64,000 nucleotides of DNA from Paracoccaceae bacterium (lineage in GTDB: Bacteria; Pseudomonadota; Alphaproteobacteria; Rhodobacterales; Rhodobacteraceae): contig JACONJ010000007.1 of assembly GCA_014323785.1 (NCBI GenBank), forward strand, positions 1 to 64,000, written 5' to 3'. The translations under genes were made by a program, and so were the position numbers. A model generated the notes under the pieces. That model did no database searches. It was not told the DNA's origin and saw only the letters and a list, made by a program, of their open reading frames with translations. Numbering within the stretch: the first letter of the stretch is position 1; each line of letters opens with the position of its first letter. This document shows positions 28,429 through 36,712 of this stretch, in pieces.

Positions 28429-30141
28429 TCACGCGCAAGCGATGCTGAGTCCTTCATTCGACAGCCCATCCAGACGCGGCATCAGTGCCAGCAAATCCCG
28501 CGTATACGGGTGCTGCGGACTGGCGAAGAGCTGTTCTGTTTCGGCCATTTCCACCAACCGCCCGTTTTTCATCACGCCCACCCGGTTGCACATTTGCCGT
28601 ACCACTGGCAGATCATGGCTGATGAACAGCATTGTCAGGTTCAGATGCTCCTGCAAATCTTTCAGGATATTCAGGATCTGTGCCTGGATCGAGACATCCA
28701 GCGCACTGGTCGGCTCATCGCAGATCAGAAAGCGCGGCTGCGTCGCCAGGGCCCGCGCGATGGCGATTCGCTGCCGCTGACCGCCGGAAAACTCGTGCGG
28801 GTATTTCAGCCCCGCATCGGCCCCCAGTCCGACCAGATCCAGCAACTCGGCCACGCGGTCCCATAGTGCCTGGCCCGCCAAAAGGCCATGATGGCGGGCG
28901 GGCTCGGCCACGATCGCATCAACCCGCATCCGGGGGTTCAGGCTGGAATACGGATCCTGAAAGATCATCTGGATGTGTTTGCGGAACCCCTCTGGCACGC
29001 CCGTGCGGCCCGAGGTGACATCCTGCCCCTCGAACTGCACACTGCCGCCATCGACGGCATATAACCCCGCGATCATCCGTGCGATGGTCGATTTGCCGGA
29101 ACCCGATTCGCCCATCAGGCCGAACACCTCTCCCCGGTGGATATCGAACTGCACCTGCTCAACGGCCGTGAAATACTCCCGCCGCGATGGCAGGATGGCC
29201 CCTTTCTGCAGGAATCGCTTGGTCAGCCCCTTGACCTGTAAAAGCGGCTGGCCGCGTCCGTCGGCCGGTAAGGGCCAGTTGCGCACGAGGTCTTCGGGAT
29301 TGAACCCGGCCACTTGCCCGCCATCGTCGATCAGCGGAAAGTGGCGTAGTTTGACTGTCGGACGCGGCACCGCGGCGATCAGCGATTTGGTATAGGGGTG
29401 GTCCGGCTGGCCCAGAACCATCGCGGTTGCCCCGGTTTCCACAACCTGCCCCTGATGCATGACTGTGACAACATCGGTGGTATCCGCGATTACGCCCATA
29501 TCGTGGGTGATCAGGATGACACCCACCTGCCGCTCCCGCACCAGTTCTGTGATCAGCTTCAGAATCTGTGCCTGGGTCGAGACATCAAGCGCGGTTGTCG
29601 GCTCATCGGCGATAATCACATCCGGTTCTGAACAGAGTGCCAGCGCAATCACCACGCGCTGCCGCATGCCGCCAGAGAATTGGTGCGGATACTGGTTGAT
29701 GCGCACCTTGGGGTTCGGGATGCCAACGCGGTCAATCAGCGCAAGGGCCCGCGCCCCGGCCCTGGCCTCTGACAGGTTCAGATGCGCCTGGATCGTCTCA
29801 ACCAATTGCTGTTTGATGGTGAACAACGGGTTAAGCGCGGTCAGGGGATCCTGAAAGATCATGCTGATTTTCCTGCCGCGGAGCGCACCCATCGCCTTGG
29901 TATCCAGGCCCGAGATGTCCTTTCCCCGGAAGCGGATCGTGCCGCCGGTGATATGGCCCGGCCGATCCAACAGACCCATCACAGCCGCCCCGACGGTGGA
30001 TTTGCCCGCGCCGGATTCGCCCACCAGCCCGTGAATCTGCCCCGCCTGCACGGCCAGATGCGCACCCTTCACGGCCAGAACCATCCTGCGGCGGGTCGGG
30101 AATGCGACGGTCAGGTTGTCGATGTCCAGAAGAGCTGTCAA
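28429..30141 (-). CDS. Peptide-type ABC importer, fused double ATP-binding protein
   Basis: A 570-residue protein with two complete ATPase units (DppD-like and DppF-like). Unit 1: Walker A GESGAGKSTVG near 42, signature FSGGMRQRVVIA, Walker B IIADEPTTALD. Unit 2: GESGSGKSTIAR near 345, FSGGQRQRIAIA, LICDEPTSALD; each is followed by the oligopeptide-type tail (HPYTKSL / HPYTRDL). It powers uptake of peptides or similar solutes with the permeases at 30769 and 31774 and the binding protein at 33523. The only plausible start is TTG at 30141, with TGAGG just upstream, directly at the edge of the HEPN cassette. Confidence 0.93.
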   Translation of the reverse strand: MTALLDIDNLTVAFPTRRRMVLAVKGAHLAVQAGQIHGLVGESGAGKSTVGAAVMGLLDRPGHITGGTIRFRGKDISGLDTKAMGALRGRKISMIFQDPLTALNPLFTIKQQLVETIQAHLNLSEARAGARALALIDRVGIPNPKVRINQYPHQFSGGMRQRVVIALALCSEPDVIIADEPTTALDVSTQAQILKLITELVRERQVGVILITHDMGVIADTTDVVTVMHQGQVVETGATAMVLGQPDHPYTKSLIAAVPRPTVKLRHFPLIDDGGQVAGFNPEDLVRNWPLPADGRGQPLLQVKGLTKRFLQKGAILPSRREYFTAVEQVQFDIHRGEVFGLMGESGSGKSTIARMIAGLYAVDGGSVQFEGQDVTSGRTGVPEGFRKHIQMIFQDPYSSLNPRMRVDAIVAEPARHHGLLAGQALWDRVAELLDLVGLGADAGLKYPHEFSGGQRQRIAIARALATQPRFLICDEPTSALDVSIQAQILNILKDLQEHLNLTMLFISHDLPVVRQMCNRVGVMKNGRLVEMAETEQLFASPQHPYTRDLLALMPRLDGLSNEGLSIACA

Positions 30142-30673
30142 AAAACCTCACGAGTGCGTGATCTGCAAACTTTTCACCAAATCTCTCACAAAATGTTTTG
30201 AAGTTATTCGCCGTTACGGCAGTCAAATTATAGTTCTTTCCGTCTACTTTCAGATCACTCCCATGTGCGATGCAATTTCGAAGCTGATTTAGTCGGTCCA
30301 AATTCTGCTTGACAGTGGTGTTGGCGCATTTTTGCCAGCTCAATTCATCCAATACCTTGAAGCGGCCAAGTCGAAAAAATAGTCGTTCAATGTTATTGGA
30401 ATTCGGGTTCCCCCACCTGCTGAACGACTCACGATACTGCTTTAAGTCTTTTTCGTTGAACTTAGTACGGAAAACCTTCTCGGAACATTCAACGAATACA
30501 TCCTCCACATACGTTTGAAGCGATGCGCTTAGGACAATCAAGATGGTCTGATTCAACGCATCATGTATGCGCCTGCCAGATTCGTCTTTCCGCGGGGCAC
30601 CTTTACGGCCTCCGTGATCCCGTTTTCTCAACTCGGCGAGTTGGTTTGCGTTGTCAAGTTTCAATTCCGCCAT
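29831..30673 (-). CDS. HEPN-domain protein (RiboL-PSP/MAE_28990-like) inserted in the ABC operon
   Basis: Residues 1-177 are a HEPN-type all-helical domain: NQTILIVLSASLQTYVEDVF, FSRWGNPNSNNIERLFFRLG, VKQNLDRLNQLRNCIAHGSD and the catalytic-type Rx4H (Arg132-His137 in RNCIAH). This pattern fits RiboL-PSP-HEPN, linked to RNA cleavage in defence or toxin systems. From residue ~178 (30139) to the stop at 29831 the frame runs through the downstream ABC ATPase gene in the wrong frame, so the last 103 residues are not native and the original C-terminus is missing. The gene is visibly AT-richer than its neighbours. The ATG at 30673 is in one of two tandem 22-bp copies of the ribosome site; an upstream ATG (30739) is also in frame. 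Confidence 0.82.
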   Translation of the reverse strand: MAELKLDNANQLAELRKRDHGGRKGAPRKDESGRRIHDALNQTILIVLSASLQTYVEDVFVECSEKVFRTKFNEKDLKQYRESFSRWGNPNSNNIERLFFRLGRFKVLDELSWQKCANTTVKQNLDRLNQLRNCIAHGSDLKVDGKNYNLTAVTANNFKTFCERFGEKFADHALVRFFDSSSGHRQPDRRIPDPPQDGSGREGCASGRAGGADSRAGGRIRRGQIHRRGGCDGSVGSAGPYHRRHDPLPGKGHLGPGYQGDGCAPRQENQHDLSGSPDRA

Positions 30674-30712
30674 GAGTCTTCTCCAAATCTGCCATGAGTC
30701 TTCTCCAAATCT
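30669..30712 (-). repeat. Tandem 22-bp duplication carrying the HEPN ribosome site and start codon
   Basis: Two exact adjacent copies (30669-30690 and 30691-30712). On the minus strand each contains GGAGAAGACTC followed by ATGGC. Because 22 is not a multiple of three, the outer copy's ATG leads only to a 13-codon frame, whereas the inner copy's ATG (30673) opens the HEPN frame. Confidence 0.9.
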
Positions 30713-30730
30713 CACATTTCGCATCAAAAC

Positions 30731-30760
30731 ATAATACACGGCACCATCCTATGGTGTCAA
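30731..30760 (-). promoter_or_regulatory. Sigma-70-type promoter with palindromic spacer for the HEPN gene
   Basis: On the minus strand TTGACA (30755-30760) and TATTAT (30731-30736) are separated by 18 bases. The spacer overlaps a perfect 6-3-6 inverted repeat, CACCATaggATGGTG (30742-30756), well placed for a repressor. Just downstream of the permease stop codon, so the HEPN gene has its own control inside the operon. Confidence 0.6.
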
Positions 30761-30768
30761 GTCTGCGA

Positions 30769-31767
30769 TCACCTCAGCCTGGGGTTCAGCGCATCGCGCA
30801 GCCAGTCGCCCAGCAGGTTCACCGCCAGTGCCAGCACCAGCAGCGTACAGGCCGGAAAGGCCAGGATCCACCACTCACCCGAAAACAAAAAGCCCTGGCC
30901 AATGCGGATCAGCGTGCCAAGCGAGGGCTGTGTCGGCGGGGCACCCACGCCCAGGAAGCTCAGCGTTGCCTCGGCGATGATCGCCAGGGCCAGCGAAATC
31001 GTGGCGATGACCAGAACCGGCGACAGCACATTGGGCAGAATATGGCGCACCATAATCGCCACAGAAGAGCACCCGATCAGCCGTGCGGCCTGTACGTAGT
31101 CCCTGGATGCCTCTACCAGTGTGGCCCCGCGCACGACGCGGGCGAATTGCACCCAGTCGCTGAGCCCGATGGCCAGGATCAGCACCCATATCGCCACCTG
31201 ATCGCGGTATTCGATGGGGGTAATGCCCTTGGCGATGCCAAAGATCAGCATCGCCACCAGGATTGCGGGAAAGGTCAACTGCACATCGGCGATGCGCATG
31301 ATGATCGCCTCGGTCCAGCCGCCAAAGTAGCCCGCCAGAAGCCCAAGCGTGACGCCCAGAACCATTGCGAACAGAACAGCTGAGAACCCCACGAAAAGCG
31401 ATACGCGCAGCCCGTAAAGGATGGTTGAAAACACATCGCGGCCCTGATCATCTGTGCCCAACAGGAAACGCTCTCCGGTGAAGGCATTGGCCTCTCCGGG
31501 GGGCGTGAAGCCGTTCAGCAGGTTCAGGGTTGCCGGGTTGAACGGATCATGCGGCGCGAGCAGCGGCGCACAGACCGCCGACAGGATCAACAGCAGCGTC
31601 AGGGCCAGCGATACAACCGCAACCGGCGAGTGGCGAAAGGACCAGGCCAAATCGCTATCCCAGGCGCGCAGGGCCCAGGGGAACACCGACCGCCCCGCCG
31701 GGGGCTGCCCCTGTGCGGCTGCGTTGAACAGCGCGGTGTCCTGATCGGGGGGCGGGGTGTCGGCCAT
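30769..31767 (-). CDS. Peptide-type ABC importer permease (DppC-like)
   Basis: A 332-residue inner-membrane permease with N-terminal helix (PVAVVSLALTLLLILSAVCA), a periplasmic loop with GTDDQGRDVFSTILYGLRVS (the DppC hallmark) and the EAA loop (GATLVEASRDYVQAARLIGC, RHILPNVLSPVLVIAT). Pairs with the DppB-like permease 6 bases upstream. Its stop codon is 8 bases from the TTGACA that marks the HEPN cassette edge. Confidence 0.94.
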   Translation of the reverse strand: MADTPPPDQDTALFNAAAQGQPPAGRSVFPWALRAWDSDLAWSFRHSPVAVVSLALTLLLILSAVCAPLLAPHDPFNPATLNLLNGFTPPGEANAFTGERFLLGTDDQGRDVFSTILYGLRVSLFVGFSAVLFAMVLGVTLGLLAGYFGGWTEAIIMRIADVQLTFPAILVAMLIFGIAKGITPIEYRDQVAIWVLILAIGLSDWVQFARVVRGATLVEASRDYVQAARLIGCSSVAIMVRHILPNVLSPVLVIATISLALAIIAEATLSFLGVGAPPTQPSLGTLIRIGQGFLFSGEWWILAFPACTLLVLALAVNLLGDWLRDALNPRLR

Positions 31768-31773
31768 GTGCCC

Positions 31774-32736
31774 TCAGGTTCTCAGCCGCGGGTCAATTGC
31801 TGCGTAAAGCAGATCAACCGCCAGATTGATACCCACGAACATCACCGAGATCAGCATCAGATAGGCTGCCATCACGGGGATATCGACAAACTGGATCGCG
31901 TTGATGAACAGCAGCCCCACGCCCGGCCACTGAAACACCGTCTCGGTGATGATCGCGAAGGCGATGATGGACCCCAGTTGCAACCCTGCCACCGTGATCA
32001 CCGGCACCAGCGTGTTCTTCAGCGCATGGCGGAAATGGATCACCCTGTCCGGCAGCCCGCGCGCCCGGGCAAAGCGGATATAATCCTGGCGCAGCACCTC
32101 TAGCATTTCGGACCGGACCAGCCGCATGATCAGCGTCATCTGATACAGCCCAAGCGTGATTGATGGCAGGATCAGGGCCACCCGCCCCGAGCGCGTCAGG
32201 AACCCGGTTGACCAGCCCCCAAGCTGAACAACCTCTCCACGCCCGAAGGAGGGGAGCCAGCCAAACTCTACCGAGAACAGATAAATCAACAGAATGCCGA
32301 TTAGAAAGGTCGGTACGGACACCCCGATCAGTGAAAGCGTCATCACCGCGTTGGCCACAAACCCGTTTCGCCGGATCGCCGTCAGAACGCCTAGGCCGAT
32401 GCCCGCCACCAACGCGAAAGCACCCGAGACCGCGGCCAGTTCCAGCGTGGCGGGCAGGCGTTCGGCGATGATCCGGGCCACCGGGCGACCTTGGCGGTAG
32501 GATATCCCGAAATCGCCCCGCACCGCCCCGCTCAGAAAGTGCCAGTATTGCACGGCAAAGGGCTGATCAAGGCCCAGTTGCGCGCGCAGGTGCGCAACGT
32601 CTTCCTGGGTGCGTTCCTGGCCCAGCATGGTGTCGATGGGGTCGCCCATGAAACGAAACATCGCAAAGGCCACAAGCCCCACGACAAGCAGCACCAGAAC
32701 CGACTGCAGCACCCGGCGGAGCATATAGGACAGCAT
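31774..32736 (-). CDS. Peptide-type ABC importer permease (DppB-like)
   Basis: A 320-residue inner-membrane permease beginning MLSYMLRRVLQSVLVLLVVG, with the DppB segment GLDQPFAVQYWHFLSGAVRG, GDFGISYRQGRPV and EAA loop RARGLPDRVIHFRHALKNTL. Six membrane helices expected. ATG 32736 is where family similarity begins; the frame is open to 32787. First permease of the operon; the binding-protein gene lies upstream on the same strand, separated by the plus-strand TagO-like gene. Confidence 0.94.
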   Translation of the reverse strand: MLSYMLRRVLQSVLVLLVVGLVAFAMFRFMGDPIDTMLGQERTQEDVAHLRAQLGLDQPFAVQYWHFLSGAVRGDFGISYRQGRPVARIIAERLPATLELAAVSGAFALVAGIGLGVLTAIRRNGFVANAVMTLSLIGVSVPTFLIGILLIYLFSVEFGWLPSFGRGEVVQLGGWSTGFLTRSGRVALILPSITLGLYQMTLIMRLVRSEMLEVLRQDYIRFARARGLPDRVIHFRHALKNTLVPVITVAGLQLGSIIAFAIITETVFQWPGVGLLFINAIQFVDIPVMAAYLMLISVMFVGINLAVDLLYAAIDPRLRT

Positions 32737-32899
32737 GTTGGCCCCTTTCGCTCCGCCCATGCTGCGCGGGCCGGGCGGCGGCGTCAAGCCGTGGCCTGAA
32801 TGCCCCGGTCATGCCCCCTTGCGCCCGCACCGCCGGTGCGATAGTTTACCCATCCTGGAAAGGGTCGCCCGGCCCTTCAAACCTTCAAGGAGTAAGCCC

Positions 32900-33406
32900 G
32901 TGAAACGCACACTGATTGCCGCACTGGCCATGATCGCTGCCCTCTCAAAGCCGGTGCTGGCGTGGGAGGTTGATATTGAAACCTCCCTGATGGATGACAG
33001 CACCAACGTGTTCATGTATGTAGTCGCAGATGAGCCGAACCTGTCGGCTCAGCCCGGCCCCTATTACACGCCAGAACTTTGGATTCGCTGCTTGGAAGGC
33101 GTAACCGAAATATTTGTGGTGTTTGGTGGCCATGACATGGCCGGGTATGGTGAAAACCCCGTAATCTATAGAATCGGGGCCGAAGCCGCGCAACAGACAA
33201 CCCGGTCCGCATTGGATACATCTCACGAGGCTCTCTCCCTCGAAGACGTAACAGGATCCGGGCTCAACTTTGTCAAGTCACTTCTGGGCCATGACAGGTT
33301 TGTTATCCAGGCAACACCGTCCGGCGAAATCCCTATCAGGGCTACCTTTGACACCACCGGGATCGATCAGGCGATCATCCCCCTTCGCGAATCCTGCGGC
33401 TGGTGA
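32900..33406 (+). CDS. Exported protein similar to VasI/TagO (type VI-associated) family
   Basis: A 168-residue protein from GTG 32900 (AAGGAG 13 bases upstream) with a signal peptide (KRTLIAALAMIAALSKPVLA). The mature part (PELWIRCLEGVTEIFVVFGG, VIYRIG, GHDRFVIQATPSGEIP, ATFDTTGIDQAIIPLRESCG) matches the recurring pattern of VasI/TagO-like beta-sandwich proteins: ELW.RC, T.v.v.fgg, Y R.., F...l.g.d.l..r.tP, FD..Gl..a..plr.aC. No other type VI gene is nearby, so it is an orphan member; a role in envelope or stress is a guess. It lies on the opposite strand inside the peptide-transporter locus. Confidence 0.78.
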   Translation: MKRTLIAALAMIAALSKPVLAWEVDIETSLMDDSTNVFMYVVADEPNLSAQPGPYYTPELWIRCLEGVTEIFVVFGGHDMAGYGENPVIYRIGAEAAQQTTRSALDTSHEALSLEDVTGSGLNFVKSLLGHDRFVIQATPSGEIPIRATFDTTGIDQAIIPLRESCGW

Positions 33407-33416
33407 CAGGAATAAT

Positions 33417-33442
33417 GGGGAAGGGCCGATGATCTCTTCCCC
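33417..33442. terminator. Hairpin between the TagO-like gene and the binding-protein gene
   Basis: GGGGAAG (33417-33423) pairs with CTTCCCC (33436-33442) around a 12-base loop, just after the plus-strand stop and before the convergent binding-protein stop. No strong T-run, so termination is only inferred. Confidence 0.35.
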
Positions 33443-33522
33443 GCCCCAGGCCATCCGCCGCGCCCTGCCGCCCGAAGGCCCCGTGCCAACGGGCGGTATC
33501 AGTATCAGGGGGGCGGACCTTC

Positions 33523-35070
33523 TTACTCTACCGTCACCCAGCGCAGGATAAAGAAATTGTCCGGGCGTTGCGTCAATGAAACCCCGTCGCGCACCCCCCA
33601 AAGTAGGGGCTGCACATACATCGGCACATAGACCACGTCATCCTGGATGATCGCGGCGGCCTCATCCAGCAGGGCTTGGCGTGCGCCATCGTCAATCTCG
33701 GACTGGATCATCGGCAGCATCTCATCAATGCGCGGGTTGGAATAGCCGCCGAAATTCCACGTTCCCAGGCGATCACCACTGGTATGGACCAGAAAGCGGA
33801 TCGGATGCTCGGCGTCAAAGGTGCCGGGCGACCAGCCCAGAAGATACATATCAAAATTGTCGGCCCGCAGCTCTGGCCAGTAGTTTGACACCGGCATGCT
33901 GTCCAGTGCGGCCTCCAGCCCGATCTGCGCCAGCATCGCCACGATGGCCTGGCACACGGCCTCATCATTCAGGTAGCGGTCATTGGGACAGGAGAGGTCA
34001 AAGGCGAACCCGTCAGGATAGCCCGCTTCGGCCAGAAGTGCGCGCGCCGCCCCTGGATCCGGCATCGGGCGTTCGGCATTGGCTTTGGAATACCCGCGCA
34101 TGGCCGGGCTGACCAACTGGCTGGCAGGTTCCGCCGCACCGCGCATAATGGTTTGCAGGATCGCGGGCACGTTCACCGCATGGGCCACGGCCTGGCGCAC
34201 GCGGACATCGCGGAACGGGTTCGGCGCACCGTTGCGCAGCGTTTCATGGTCATGGGCGAACCCCAGCATGATCACCCGCGCCTCGATCCCGCGGATGACA
34301 TCGGCAGCGGCACTTGCGGCGATCCGCCGGGCATCCTGTATCGGCACCGGGGTGATCATATCAACCTCTCCGGACAAAAGCGCGGCCACCGCGGTGGCAG
34401 AGTTTTGAATCGGCGTGAAAATCCCCCTGGTGATGTTGTGCTGCGGCTGCCCCCACCATCCCCCGAAGGGAACCAGAACCGTTTGCAAATCCGGCTGACG
34501 CTCGGACAACATGAAGGCGGCGGTGCCATTGGCATGGCGGGTCGCAAAATTTTCTTCATCCCGGGCCGGGCGTGCGGCCCCGTTGGCCACGGCCCAGCCG
34601 CTGTCCATGATCATCCAATTGGCGATGGAATCGGGGAAGATCGGCTGTGGCGATGTGGTCAGGATATCGACCGTGAAATCATCAACCATCACCACGTCCA
34701 AGACCGGCGCGAACCAGGACCGGACATCGGACTCCTCGGACGCGGCCCGTTCATAGCTGAAAACCACATCCTCGGCGGTGAAGGCACTGCCATCGTGAAA
34801 GGTCACGCCCCGGCGCAGGGTAAAACGCCAGCCTGCACCCCCGCCAATCGGCACCCACCCGGTGGCGAGCGCGGGTTCGATCGACATGTCCCGGCCACGG
34901 CGCACGAGACCCTCATAGATATTGTTCAGAAAGCCCAAAACCGGCGCGGATGAAACCGCATGAGGATCCATCGTCTGCGGATCGGTGGTAGAGGCCCAGC
35001 GAAAGGTCTCTGCCAGTGCGGGCAGTGCAAGCCCCATGGACAGGGCTGTGGCAAGCAGAAGTCGGTGCAT
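33523..35070 (-). CDS. Peptide-type ABC importer substrate-binding protein
   Basis: A 515-residue periplasmic protein of the SBP_bac_5 family: signal peptide (HRLLLATALSMGLALPALA), FRWASTTDPQTMDPHAVSS, LEGY-type region NNIYEGLVRRGRDMSIEPAL, WRFTLRRGVTFHDGSAFTAE, FRDVRVRQAVAHAVN, LLAEAGYPDGF and C-terminal QDDVVYVPMYVQPLLWGVRD. It captures peptides or related solutes for the DppBC-like channel. ATG 35070 gives the signal peptide directly; the longer open frame (to 35136) does not. Confidence 0.95.
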   Translation of the reverse strand: MHRLLLATALSMGLALPALAETFRWASTTDPQTMDPHAVSSAPVLGFLNNIYEGLVRRGRDMSIEPALATGWVPIGGGAGWRFTLRRGVTFHDGSAFTAEDVVFSYERAASEESDVRSWFAPVLDVVMVDDFTVDILTTSPQPIFPDSIANWMIMDSGWAVANGAARPARDEENFATRHANGTAAFMLSERQPDLQTVLVPFGGWWGQPQHNITRGIFTPIQNSATAVAALLSGEVDMITPVPIQDARRIAASAAADVIRGIEARVIMLGFAHDHETLRNGAPNPFRDVRVRQAVAHAVNVPAILQTIMRGAAEPASQLVSPAMRGYSKANAERPMPDPGAARALLAEAGYPDGFAFDLSCPNDRYLNDEAVCQAIVAMLAQIGLEAALDSMPVSNYWPELRADNFDMYLLGWSPGTFDAEHPIRFLVHTSGDRLGTWNFGGYSNPRIDEMLPMIQSEIDDGARQALLDEAAAIIQDDVVYVPMYVQPLLWGVRDGVSLTQRPDNFFILRWVTVE

Positions 35071-35225
35071 GTTTGATCTTCCTGTGTGTCCCACGCGCGT
35101 GATTGCACCCCAACATGCCGTGGTTTGCCAAGGCATGCAAACGGAAAGGTGCTCCCGGCCTACGGAACCACGGCCAGCTGCGAATTGCCATTGAAGCCCC
35201 GGCCATGTTGCGCCACAATGGGCTT

Positions 35226-35915
35226 ATGACGCACCGGATTACAGCCTATCTTGTTCACTGCTTTACCGCGACTGGTGCTGCCTTGGCCATGCTGGCCCTT
35301 TTGGCCGCGATGGATCAGAACTGGTCTGTCATGGCACTCTGGCTGGCAGTGGCACTGGTGGTTGATGCGGTTGACGGCCCCCTTGCGCGGCATTTTGAGG
35401 TCAAGACCAACGCCTCCACCATTAACGGTGCCCTTCTGGATTTGATCATCGATTTTCTGACCTATGTCGTGATTCCGGCCCTTGCGCTTTATGCCTCGGG
35501 CCTGCTGCCCGGCTGGACGGGCTGGTTCGCGGTTCTGCTGATCCCCTATGCCAGCGCACTCTACTTTGCGGACATAAGGATGAAAACGCCGGATGCGAGC
35601 TTTTCCGGCTTTCCGGGCTGCTGGAATATGCTTGTTCTGGCACTTCTGGTTATCCGGCCGGGTGAGTGGAGCACGCTTGTTCTGGTCGTCCTGCTTTCGG
35701 TTGCGATGTTCCTGCCGCTAAGATTCGTACACCCCATTCGCACTGTGCGGTGGCGACATGTCACCTTTCCAATCGCGTTTGTCTGGACATCGGCGATTGG
35801 CTGGGCTGCATGGACGGATTTTGGCCCGGCCCCCGTCCTGACCGTGACTGTGGCCATTACATCGCTTTACCTTATGCTGGCAGGCATCGCGCAGCAGATT
35901 TTGCCAGCCCGCTAA
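35226..35915 (+). CDS. pcs: Phosphatidylcholine synthase
   Basis: A 229-residue membrane enzyme that condenses choline with CDP-diacylglycerol to form phosphatidylcholine and CMP. The CDP-alcohol phosphotransferase residues are D50-G51, A54-R55, G68, D72 and D76 (DAVDGPLARHF ... NGALLDLIIDFLTYV), in the variant spacing typical of Pcs. About seven hydrophobic segments. ATG 35226 (MTHRITAYLVHCFTATGAAL) matches the family N-terminus. Convergent with suhB, overlapping it by 4 bases. Confidence 0.93.
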   Translation: MTHRITAYLVHCFTATGAALAMLALLAAMDQNWSVMALWLAVALVVDAVDGPLARHFEVKTNASTINGALLDLIIDFLTYVVIPALALYASGLLPGWTGWFAVLLIPYASALYFADIRMKTPDASFSGFPGCWNMLVLALLVIRPGEWSTLVLVVLLSVAMFLPLRFVHPIRTVRWRHVTFPIAFVWTSAIGWAAWTDFGPAPVLTVTVAITSLYLMLAGIAQQILPAR

Positions 35916-36712
35916 GGCGCAGGGCCATCGCGGATCACCGTGGTGAAACTTTCGAAAATTGCGCCGTTCGCGGCAATCACCTGACCGGTGTCCAGAATGC
36001 TCTGTTGCGGCAGGACAGACTCTGCCAGACCACCGGATTCACGCACCAAAAGAAGCCCCGCCGCCATATCCCAGGGGTTCAGCCCGCGTTCCCAATACCC
36101 GTCATATCGCCCGGCCGCGACATAGGCCAAATCCAGTGCCGCCGCCCCCCAGCGCCGAACCCCGGCGCATTGCGGCATAAGGTGCGTCAGGTCTTGCAGG
36201 GTTGCGGGCAGAGAGGCGCGACCGCCAAAAGGTACACCGGTGGCGAACACGCATTCGATCATCCGTCTTCGGCTGGAAACGCGCAGGCGCCGGCTGTTGT
36301 TCAGCCACGCGCCTTGCCCTTTCTCGGCATAAAACATCTCATCCTTGACCGGGTCAAAAACGGTCCCCGCGACGATCTCGCCCTTATGTTCCAGGGCGAT
36401 GGATACGGCCCAGTGCGGCATCCCGTGAAGGAAGTTCGTGGTGCCATCCAGCGGGTCCACGATCCATCGGCGGGTGGGATCAGCACCGTGGATATCCGTA
36501 CCCTCCTCACCCAGGAACCCGTAATTCGGACGCGCACCCAGCAGCTCGTCACGCAGAATCTGTTCCGCGTTCCGATCCGCCCTGGTGACAAAATCCCCCG
36601 GTCCCTTAACGCTGACCTGAAGCTGTTCAACTTCGCGGAAATCCTTGACCAGCGCGCGCCCGGCCTTGCGCGCTGCCTTGATCATGATGTTGATATTGGC
36701 AGAGCCCTGCAT
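35912..36712 (-). CDS. suhB: Inositol monophosphatase family protein
   Basis: A 266-residue enzyme with the metal-binding motifs GEEGTDIHG and WIVDPLDGTTNFLHGMP, and the C-terminal ERGLNPWDMAAGLLLV with the third metal Asp. Dephosphorylates inositol phosphates; SuhB homologues also influence ribosomal transcription. The ATG at 36712 (MQGSANINIMIKAARKAGRA) is the family start. Confidence 0.94.
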   Translation of the reverse strand: MQGSANINIMIKAARKAGRALVKDFREVEQLQVSVKGPGDFVTRADRNAEQILRDELLGARPNYGFLGEEGTDIHGADPTRRWIVDPLDGTTNFLHGMPHWAVSIALEHKGEIVAGTVFDPVKDEMFYAEKGQGAWLNNSRRLRVSSRRRMIECVFATGVPFGGRASLPATLQDLTHLMPQCAGVRRWGAAALDLAYVAAGRYDGYWERGLNPWDMAAGLLLVRESGGLAESVLPQQSILDTGQVIAANGAIFESFTTVIRDGPAP

